A stretch of 17,294 bases of DNA. Source: Clostridiaceae bacterium. GTDB lineage: Bacteria; Bacillota; Clostridia; Saccharofermentanales; Fastidiosipilaceae. The stretch spans positions 1 to 17,294 of the forward strand of contig JAAZJE010000127.1 of NCBI GenBank assembly GCA_012800515.1, in the 5' to 3' direction. The notes under the pieces were generated by a model, which worked only from the letters and a program-made list of their open reading frames with translations, was not told the origin of the DNA and did no database searches. The position numbers and the translations under genes are program-made. Below are positions 1 to 5,448 of this stretch, one piece after another. Numbering within the stretch: position 1 is the first letter of the stretch; every line of letters starts with the position of its first letter.

Positions 1-308
1 AGCATCGTCAGTCGCTTGTCGGAACGGAGCTTCATAAGACTCAAATTGCGGGTAATGCCGAAAACCCACGGTAAAGGTTTTCCTGTTCTGCGGTACGTGT
101 GAGCCGCCTCATAAATTTTAATGTAGGTGTCTTGCATTACGTCCTCCGCGTGGCCTCGATCTTTCAGAATCGAGATGGCGAAACCGAACACCGCGCTACT
201 GGTCTGGTGGTACAGTGGCTCCATGTAGTCCGTGTCGCCGTGTCCCAGGGCCAGGATGCAGGTCTCGACATCCGGCAACTCTGTCAGTTGAGTCTGAGTT
301 AAGCTCAT
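1..308 (-). CDS. ECF-type RNA polymerase sigma factor, 3' end cut by window edge
   Basis: Reading leftward from an ATG at 308-306 gives 102 codons with no stop before the window edge, so only the N-terminal part is present. A clear ribosome binding site (AGAAGGGAG) sits just upstream. The segment LYHQTSSAVFGFAISIL, followed by the acidic stretch DRGHAEDVMQDTYIKIYEAA and then LPWVFGITRNLSLMKLR, is typical of sigma-70 region 2 in extracytoplasmic-function sigma factors: core-binding helix, then the W..ITRN..L -10 recognition helix. Such proteins direct RNA polymerase to a small regulon, often under control of a neighbouring anti-sigma factor; the partner would lie beyond the window. It follows the decarboxylase gene with an 84-nt gap and may be co-transcribed or have its own promoter. 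The family is secure; the regulon is unknown. Confidence 0.85.
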   Translation of the reverse strand, partial: MSLTQTQLTELPDVETCILALGHGDTDYMEPLYHQTSSAVFGFAISILKDRGHAEDVMQDTYIKIYEAAHTYRRTGKPLPWVFGITRNLSLMKLRSDKRLTM

Positions 309-324
309 TGCTCGTCTCCCTTCT

Positions 325-392
325 ACCTAATATGTGCTTTGGAGGCGCGATTTATCGCAATTCCAAAACCAAAATTGCAACTTCGTGAAAAG
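325..392 (-). promoter_or_regulatory. possible weak promoter for the ECF sigma gene
   Basis: Reading leftward in the 84-nt gap, a TTGCAA hexamer is followed 18 nt later by GATAAA; each matches 4 of 6 sigma-A consensus positions. The GATAAA lies inside a 5-bp inverted repeat (GCGAT-AA-ATCGC, 347-358), which could be a small operator. No convincing terminator was seen in this gap. This is weak by-eye evidence. Confidence 0.25.
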
Positions 393-1907
393 TCACAACA
401 AAACCCGGGCGCTACCCGAGGTGATACCATCAATTTGCACAAAAAATCTGCGCAGTTCTGCCAAAGTCGGCAGTTCATCGGCGTTTATATGCTCTCCGGG
501 CCAGCGGTAGGCCAGTCCGGGCGGGCGAATTATCAGCGGTGTCACTAGGCGACAATTTACCGCCTGCGCTAAGGGCAGGGCGGTTGCGGCCGCGTGATTC
601 AGCATCAGACGCGGCTCGGCGTGACCGTCGCAGTCGGCGGGCGTCTTTCGCATACTAACATATATCTGATCTATTTCATCTATGTCCCGGCGCGACAAAT
701 ATGGAATATCCCTACTTCCCCCGCGCCGAAACTGCTCGGCGTAGTCGCGGAGCGCTTTGCCGAGGGCGTGGAAGTCCGCGGCGGGTTGCCCGAGCGAAGG
801 AAGGAAGACGATCCGGCGGGGTTCGGCCAATTCGCAGTAGATGCCCCTGCTCTCCAGATAGTGCGCTGTCGCGAAGCCACCGCCGAGATCGGAGCAATCC
901 AGAACCAGACGGATCGGGTCGCGCTCCGGAGGGTCGGAGGGGTACGACGAACGTGGTAACGGACCTTCGGGGATGTAACCGTAGTCGCGCAGGCTCCGGT
1001 TCAGTTCCAGCAATTCTGCATGTACGCGCGCTACGTCCGCGGCGCCGTGATTGCTCACGTAATAGCGTGCGTAATCCATGGACGCGGCAACCATCAGAGA
1101 GGGGCTGCTGGTCTGGAACAGGCGCAGATAGTGGTAGATTTTTTCGTCGTCAAAGTCGGCGGTGAAGGCCGAGTTCGCGGCAACGTGCAATAAGGAGGCC
1201 GGGGTCAGCGCGGGGAGGGTCTTGTGCAGGCTGTGCACAATAAGGTCGGCGCCGGACGCGGTCGCGGGCGGCGGGGCGAGGTCGGGGGCGAAATTGAAGT
1301 GAGCGCCGTGAGCGGCGTCGATCAGGAGGGGAATCCGCTTTTGCTCGGCCAATGAGGCGATGCCGCGCAAATCGACGGCGCGGCCGTAATAGTCGGGAGA
1401 AGTGATTAAAAACGCGGAACGACCGGCTTCGTCATGACGGGCGGAGAGAAGAGCGGTTATGGTCTTGAGGTTGAGATCGTCGGGGAGAAAGACGGGGCGG
1501 ATGTTCAGGAGGGCGGCGGCATGGATGACGCTCTGGTGAACCGAGCGCGGGCAGAACAGGCGACCGCCCGGGCCGGGGGCCAGGGCGAGCATGACTTTTA
1601 TGGCGGTGGAGCTGCCGGTGGTGATGAAATAGCTGCGCTCCGTCTGCCAGGCTTCGGCGGCCAGGCGGGCGGCGGCGCGGAGGGCGGGACCGGGCGCGTT
1701 AAGGTCGTCGGAGGCACTAATCTCGGTAATGTCGAGGGCGCTCAGACTGTCTCGGAGTTCGGGAGGAAAGTCATGGCCGCCCCGATGCCCCGGCATATGA
1801 AAGCCGATATATCCGCCGCTGTTTCGACGGTGCTCCGGAGCGGCCAAACGCTCCAAAAGCGGGCAGGCCCCGGAAATATCAGTCCAACTTGATGTTTTTG
1901 ATGTCAT
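393..1907 (-). CDS. Orn/Lys/Arg decarboxylase family PLP-dependent enzyme
   Basis: The protein is 504 residues from the ATG at 1907-1905; a TTG at 1934 would add 9 residues. It matches the fold-type I basic amino acid decarboxylases of Firmicutes (usually about 480 residues). Visible hallmarks are FHMPGHRGG near the N-terminus, the glycine/serine phosphate-binding stretch FITTGSSTAIK, DAAHGAHF with the cofactor-binding aspartate near D197, and the PLP-lysine motif HSLHKTLPALT with K229. The C-terminal third is the usual small domain. The likely reaction is decarboxylation of lysine, arginine or ornithine to a diamine or agmatine (polyamine supply); the substrate cannot be read from sequence. 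The start lies 29 nt inside the end of the upstream low-complexity gene, so the two are probably translationally coupled. An AAAGGGA lies about 15 nt before the ATG, rather far for a good ribosome site, so the start is uncertain. Confidence 0.88.
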   Translation of the reverse strand: MTSKTSSWTDISGACPLLERLAAPEHRRNSGGYIGFHMPGHRGGHDFPPELRDSLSALDITEISASDDLNAPGPALRAAARLAAEAWQTERSYFITTGSSTAIKVMLALAPGPGGRLFCPRSVHQSVIHAAALLNIRPVFLPDDLNLKTITALLSARHDEAGRSAFLITSPDYYGRAVDLRGIASLAEQKRIPLLIDAAHGAHFNFAPDLAPPPATASGADLIVHSLHKTLPALTPASLLHVAANSAFTADFDDEKIYHYLRLFQTSSPSLMVAASMDYARYYVSNHGAADVARVHAELLELNRSLRDYGYIPEGPLPRSSYPSDPPERDPIRLVLDCSDLGGGFATAHYLESRGIYCELAEPRRIVFLPSLGQPAADFHALGKALRDYAEQFRRGGSRDIPYLSRRDIDEIDQIYVSMRKTPADCDGHAEPRLMLNHAAATALPLAQAVNCRLVTPLIIRPPGLAYRWPGEHINADELPTLAELRRFFVQIDGITSGSARVLL

Positions 1908-2901
1908 CGATATCGAGTCGCAGTTCCCTTTCAAGGCGTTCTACGGAAAGTACTATATCCTCGAGCGTTTCTTCGCCGGTCGATTCCTTATCGACGACGG
2001 AGAGGAGGGAAGCCGGTGTCGGCGCGATTTCCCCACCTTTGTTCTTGTGTCGCCCTTCGGTGGGCGCGCTCGGGGCTGCTTCGATTCGGTCATTGCGCAA
2101 TTCGACGGGAATTTGGTCGCGTATTGCGCTGAGATCGCGGGTGTCACGGGAAAGGTCCGTACGATCATTTACGGGGCGGGCGGGGGACTGTTCGACGCTT
2201 ACCGGCGCTCTTGCGGTTACAGTACCGCCTCCGGCTGTCTGCTCGCGCTGTCGGCGCTCTCCCGATTTTTGACTTGAGGAACGTCGGCGCCGTTTGCTCT
2301 GGCCGGATCCGGAACGTCTGTCGGCAGATCCGGAACGCTCGGAGGTTTTGTCAGCTGAGGCGAAAGGTCCGGCGCCTTTGTCGGCAGTGGAGCGCCTGTC
2401 GTCTTTTTGCCGCCGTTCGTCTGACGGACGGGACGATTGCTGACGGTCCTCATCCTGTCGGCGATTGTCCCGGCGGCGGGATTCGCTTTGTTGTTTATGA
2501 TTGTCCCGCTGTTGGCGTTCGTCTTGTTGCCTGCGATCATCCCGCTGCTGACGAGATTCACCTTGCCGGCGACGTTCATCCTGCTGACGAGGTTCGCTCT
2601 GTTGACGGCGGTCACTCTGCCGACGGCGATCGCTCTGGCGGCGTTCGCTTTGTTGTCTGTTATCACCTTGGCGGCGGCGTTCGGACGACTGTTGACCGCC
2701 CTGTTGCTCGGCATTGTCCGGTTTGCTTTGCGTATCGCTGTCGCGCCAGCGTCCGGCCGGTTCATTCCGCCGGGAACCGCTCCGGGAACGCGGCTGATCG
2801 CGGCGGTTGCCGGAGCCGCCGGCCGAGACGCGTCGTCTCCGCTCGCTGTCCTGCCCGGATTTCCGGTTCTTATCACTACTGTCAACAGTGCCGTCGCTCA
2901 T
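1879..2901 (-). CDS. hypothetical low-complexity Arg/Gln/Asp/Ser-rich protein
   Basis: Not recognised. The start is the ATG at 2901-2899, chosen because GGGAGG lies 6 nt upstream; an upstream TTG at 2931 has no such support. The 340-residue product has no signal peptide or membrane segment. Residues about 65-171 contain essentially only R, Q, D, E, S, N, G, K, H and P, in loose repeats such as SERRQ, SDRRQQ and DERRQQ, with no aliphatic or aromatic residue. It is expected to be disordered and strongly charged. Residues 200-222 add another basic patch (SKRRRRSSSQKSGERRQR). Only the C-terminal 40 residues (from about SLLSVVDKES to IKNIKLD) look ordered: an acidic, probably helical tail ending LERELRLDIDDIKNIKLD. 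The gene is divergent from mraZ and overlaps the decarboxylase gene downstream. Its nucleotide repeats are imperfect. An RNA-binding or ribosome-associated role is only a guess from composition. That the frame is real is supported by promoter, ribosome site and coupling. Confidence 0.7.
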   Translation of the reverse strand: MSDGTVDSSDKNRKSGQDSERRRRVSAGGSGNRRDQPRSRSGSRRNEPAGRWRDSDTQSKPDNAEQQGGQQSSERRRQGDNRQQSERRQSDRRRQSDRRQQSEPRQQDERRRQGESRQQRDDRRQQDERQQRDNHKQQSESRRRDNRRQDEDRQQSSRPSDERRQKDDRRSTADKGAGPFASADKTSERSGSADRRSGSGQSKRRRRSSSQKSGERRQREQTAGGGTVTARAPVSVEQSPARPVNDRTDLSRDTRDLSAIRDQIPVELRNDRIEAAPSAPTEGRHKNKGGEIAPTPASLLSVVDKESTGEETLEDIVLSVERLERELRLDIDDIKNIKLD

Positions 2902-2943
2902 ATACATCCTCCCGGACTGCCTGTGCGGCAATCTCGAATTTTA

Positions 2944-2973
2944 ATTGTAACAAATTCGGAAATTAGTTGCGAA
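2944..2973 (-). promoter_or_regulatory. promoter for the low-complexity gene / decarboxylase operon
   Basis: On the minus strand TGTTACAAT forms an extended -10 (TG-N-TACAAT, hexamer at 2949-2944, 5 of 6 to consensus). A TTCGCA at 2973-2968 lies 18 nt upstream (4 of 6). Transcription would start near 2937, about 36 nt before the chosen ATG, leaving room for the GGGAGG site. Confidence 0.5.
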
Positions 2974-3118
2974 CAAAACGCAAGCGCTATATGAAAAAGA
3001 GACGGGCGGTATGCGAAATAAAATTCGTCTAACGAAATAATTTGCTTATAGATGCCCTTAATAAGTACATAAATTTAAGAATAATGCGAAAAATCGGCAG
3101 AATTTCCGGAAAAACATC

Positions 3119-3175
3119 TTGCATTCATTTCGAAGCGGGGTTAAACTTCGGGCGTGGTGAAAAGTGGAGTAGAAT
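3119..3175 (+). promoter_or_regulatory. candidate dcw operon promoters
   Basis: Two overlapping sigma-A-like options are visible. One pairs TTGCAT (3119-3124) with TAAACT (3142-3147) at 17-nt spacing. The other uses the better -10 TAGAAT (3170-3175, 5 of 6) with a poor -35. In the second case the first two GTGG boxes overlap the promoter spacer and the others lie just downstream of the start site, consistent with repression by MraZ. Which one is used cannot be told by eye. Confidence 0.35.
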
Positions 3176-3220
3176 TTCACTCTACAGGGAGAATTGTGGA
3201 GTGCAGTGGCGTCTACTGGA
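3154..3220 (+). promoter_or_regulatory. MraZ-box-like GTGG repeats at 10-bp spacing
   Basis: GTGG occurs at 3154 and 3164, then again at 3196 and 3206, with related AGGG at 3186 and CTGG at 3216, so neighbours within each group are exactly 10 bp apart. The copy aaagtggagt (3161-3170) resembles the AAAGTG-type MraZ box known from mycoplasmas, and the 10-bp period matches TGGG-type boxes in enterobacteria. MraZ is known to bind such tandem boxes before its own gene. The final box ends about 30 nt before the mraZ start. Assignment by position and pattern; binding is inferred. Confidence 0.6.
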
Positions 3221-3250
3221 AGCGACAAAAAATAGATACACAGGCAGGAT

Positions 3251-3688
3251 ATGGCACGGTATACGCACAAAGTTGATGAGAAGGGCAGGCTTTTTCTCCC
3301 GGCTCGTTTGCGGCCTCAGATAGGTAATGAGGTAGTGGTAACCGTGAGCCTGCAGGAGGGCTACCTCTCGATATATACGGTTCCGGCGTATGAAGCGGTT
3401 AAGCGGCAGATAGAATCTCTGCCGGGAACCGACCCGCGTGTCAGGCGCATGCGTTTGGAAATTATCGGTGAAGCGACATTCTGTTCGCTGGACAGTCAGG
3501 GGCGCATTTCCATCAGCAGGGAATTGTGGGATCTGATCGAAGTCAGTCCCGGCGAAGAAGTTTCCCTGTCCGACCTGGACGACACAATGCTGCTCTGTTC
3601 GCTCAAGAGCCATCTCGAGCGCCGCGCGACTCAAATTCCGCTCGGCGACCTCGATCTGTCGACATACGAGATCACGGGCATTGTATAG
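3251..3688 (+). CDS. mraZ: transcriptional regulator MraZ
   Basis: The 145-residue product has the usual MraZ length and two SpoVT/AbrB-like halves. Each carries its signature: DEKGRLFLPARLR at residues 9-21 and DSQGRISISRELW at 81-93. MraZ forms a ring-shaped oligomer that binds tandem boxes upstream of its own operon and usually represses dcw transcription. Such boxes are visible just upstream. The second signature has ISIS where ISIP or IxIP is more usual, a mild change. It is the first gene of the rightward cluster, and its stop codon overlaps the ribosome site of rsmH. The ATG at 3251 follows a rather close AGGCAGGAT, but the N-terminus MARYTHKVDEKGR fits the family. Confidence 0.95.
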   Translation: MARYTHKVDEKGRLFLPARLRPQIGNEVVVTVSLQEGYLSIYTVPAYEAVKRQIESLPGTDPRVRRMRLEIIGEATFCSLDSQGRISISRELWDLIEVSPGEEVSLSDLDDTMLLCSLKSHLERRATQIPLGDLDLSTYEITGIV

Positions 3689-3697
3689 GAGCGGCCT

Positions 3698-4675
3698 ATG
3701 GAAGGTCCGCAATCCGCACGCAAGCATATTCCCGTATTGGCGACCGAATCTATTGCCCAATTGCAGATACGCAGTGATTCGGTCTGCATAGATTGCACTC
3801 TCGGCGAAGGCGGGCACAGCCGCCTGATCCTGGAGCAACTGGGTCCGAACGGACGCCTGATTGCCATCGATCGTGATGCCGAGGCCCGAGCTTCCGCCAC
3901 CGCCTATCTGCGGGAAGTGAAAACGGAGGCAAGCTGGGAAGTCGTCGCCGGCACTTTCGGCAAGCTGGCGGAGATATGCCGCGAACGCGATATCGTCGCG
4001 GCGGACGTGATTTTTGCCGATATAGGCATATCCTCCCGCCAGGTAGACGAAGCGGAGCGGGGCTTTTCCTATTTACAGGACGGACCCCTGGACATGCGGA
4101 TGAACCGTTCTGGAACAAATGCGGATGAGCGGACGGCCGAAACCCTGGTTAATGAACTGGGTGAGCGGGAACTGGCGGACATTATCCGACGTTACGGTGA
4201 AGAGCGATACGCCGCGTCGATTGCCCGCCGAATCGTCACGGAGCGACGGCAGAAGAGGATTCGCGGTACCCTACAACTTCTCGAGATTATCCGTTCGGCG
4301 GTACCGGCGGCGGAATGTCGCAAGGGCAACCCGGCGCGGCGCACATTTCAGGCCCTGCGTATCGCGGTGAATCGCGAGCTACAGGAATTGGAAGATCTAC
4401 TGGATGCCGTTCCGGAACTGCTCGCCGATCGAGGCCGGTGCGGCATCATCAGCTACCACTCCTTGGAGGATCGGCTGATCAAGCAGCGGATGCGGGCATG
4501 GCAGAAACCCTGCACCTGCCCGTCGGATTTCCCGGTTTGCGTTTGCGGACTTTTGCCTTTGGGAAAAGTCGTGAGCGGCTCGGGAATCGAACCTTCCGCA
4601 GCGGAAGTAAAACGTAATCCCAGAGCGCGGAGCGCCAGGTTGCGAGTATTTGAGCGTATTGTCGGCGACGCGTAG
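3698..4675 (+). CDS. rsmH: 16S rRNA (cytosine(1402)-N4)-methyltransferase RsmH
   Basis: The protein is 325 residues, the normal length (family about 310-325). It transfers a methyl group from S-adenosylmethionine to N4 of C1402 in the 16S rRNA decoding centre. Family motifs seen in order are HIPVLATE (10-17), the SAM-binding DCTLGEGGH (32-40), DIGISS (108-113), RGFSYLQDGPLDMRM (121-135), FQALRIAVNREL (217-228), ISYHSLEDRL (251-260) and the cysteine-rich CTCPSDFPVCVCG (272-284). An AGGAG overlapping the mraZ stop supports the ATG at 3698. It is the standard second gene of dcw clusters. A GACTTTT/AAAAGTC inverted repeat near its 3' end (4548-4570) lies in coding sequence and is not followed by a T run. 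Confidence 0.97.
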   Translation: MEGPQSARKHIPVLATESIAQLQIRSDSVCIDCTLGEGGHSRLILEQLGPNGRLIAIDRDAEARASATAYLREVKTEASWEVVAGTFGKLAEICRERDIVAADVIFADIGISSRQVDEAERGFSYLQDGPLDMRMNRSGTNADERTAETLVNELGERELADIIRRYGEERYAASIARRIVTERRQKRIRGTLQLLEIIRSAVPAAECRKGNPARRTFQALRIAVNRELQELEDLLDAVPELLADRGRCGIISYHSLEDRLIKQRMRAWQKPCTCPSDFPVCVCGLLPLGKVVSGSGIEPSAAEVKRNPRARSARLRVFERIVGDA

Positions 4676-4717
4676 TTGCCGGTAAAAAGTGAAACGGACG
4701 GAAAGTGAGGCGGAACC

Positions 4718-5443
4718 ATGAGTGCTTACGGAAACATGGCATATAGGAAAAGAATGACCGAGGGCAGCGCGGCGCTTAAACCGACGGTTATTGCTGCCTA
4801 TGAGTTACCGCTTGCCCCGAGTCGGATCGCACCGTCGGTTGTCCGGCCCCGGAAACAGCCGCAGAGAGTGCCGCGGGAGCAGGCGGCTCAGCCGCGTCTG
4901 GTCCCGCAAAACGCGGATGAACAGCTTATCCGGGACCAAATCCGGATCCGGCGTTCGATGAACGAACATCGTCGTAGCGGCATTCTGACTACTTTAATTC
5001 TGATTGCTTTGATCGGGATCGTGATCGGCGGTATCGTCATGAACCAGGCCGCGGTCAGCTCGGCAAATTTGGCCAATAATAAGCTGGCACGGGAGATTCG
5101 CAAGCTGGAGATGAGCAATGCCCAGCGTAAGTTGAATTTGATTCAGGATCAGGAGCAGAGCGAACTGCGTACTCGAGCTGTTGAACTCGGTATGCAGGAG
5201 CCGGGCGCCGACCAGATTATAAACGTGTTCGTGCCGCGGCAGGACAGCTTCAGCGGCGGGGTGCCGAGCTATGCTCTGGTCAATGCCCGTGCCGACAATG
5301 CCGAATTAATGGCACTGATGGAGAATATGGCGGCATATTTACAGGAACAGGTGGCACCCGGAACATTTCCGTACTACCTGTCCGCGTCCGGAGAAGCGGC
5401 ACCGGAAGGTGATTGCCGGCTCGGCGGCATTATTCCGGAGTAA
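4718..5443 (+). CDS. ftsL: FtsL-like cell division protein with long N- and C-terminal extensions
   Basis: The 241-residue product has a basic, proline-rich cytoplasmic part (1-88), one membrane span (about 89-109, ILTTLILIALIGIVIGGIVM), and a coiled-coil-like stretch (about 113-150, KLAREIRKLEMSNAQRKLNLIQDQ) followed by ELGMQEPGADQI. That order and the RA.ELGM motif are typical of FtsL/DivIC-class proteins, which link FtsQ to the septal synthase. Typical FtsL is about 90-120 residues, so both ends are unusually long; the C-terminal 80 residues are not recognised. The position between rsmH and the PBP gene is the canonical ftsL slot and supports the call more than sequence does. AGGCGG lies 4 nt before the ATG. 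Confidence 0.82.
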   Translation: MSAYGNMAYRKRMTEGSAALKPTVIAAYELPLAPSRIAPSVVRPRKQPQRVPREQAAQPRLVPQNADEQLIRDQIRIRRSMNEHRRSGILTTLILIALIGIVIGGIVMNQAAVSSANLANNKLAREIRKLEMSNAQRKLNLIQDQEQSELRTRAVELGMQEPGADQIINVFVPRQDSFSGGVPSYALVNARADNAELMALMENMAAYLQEQVAPGTFPYYLSASGEAAPEGDCRLGGIIPE

Positions 5444-5448
5444 CCCTG

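Larger units (their letters stand above)
2902..3250. other. divergent intergenic control region
   Basis: This 349-nt AT-rich stretch separates the leftward operon from the dcw operon. It holds the leftward promoter, candidate rightward promoters, the GTGG-type MraZ boxes, a short palindrome TTTCCGGAAA near 3103-3112, and a GTAGA/TCTAC inverted repeat (3169-3173 and 3181-3185). I see no convincing gene, structured RNA or terminator in it. Confidence 0.6.

Noticed and set aside
701..1165. Rightward frames within the decarboxylase gene
   Set aside because: They are shadows of the leftward gene, whose PLP-enzyme motifs are unmistakable.
2437..2994. A long rightward frame coding for a very hydrophobic, membrane-like protein
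   Set aside because: It is the antisense of the Arg/Gln/Asp-rich repeats; codons such as CGN, CAG and GAC read as hydrophobic residues on the other strand. It has no ribosome site and crosses the promoter of the opposite gene.
3196..3276. A 26-codon GTG frame with AGGGAG upstream, overlapping the mraZ start
   Set aside because: The apparent ribosome site and GTG are parts of the GTGG box repeats, and no other coding signal is visible.
4548..4570. GACTTTT/AAAAGTC inverted repeat near the rsmH end
   Set aside because: It lies within the conserved coding sequence about 100 nt before the stop and lacks a downstream T run.
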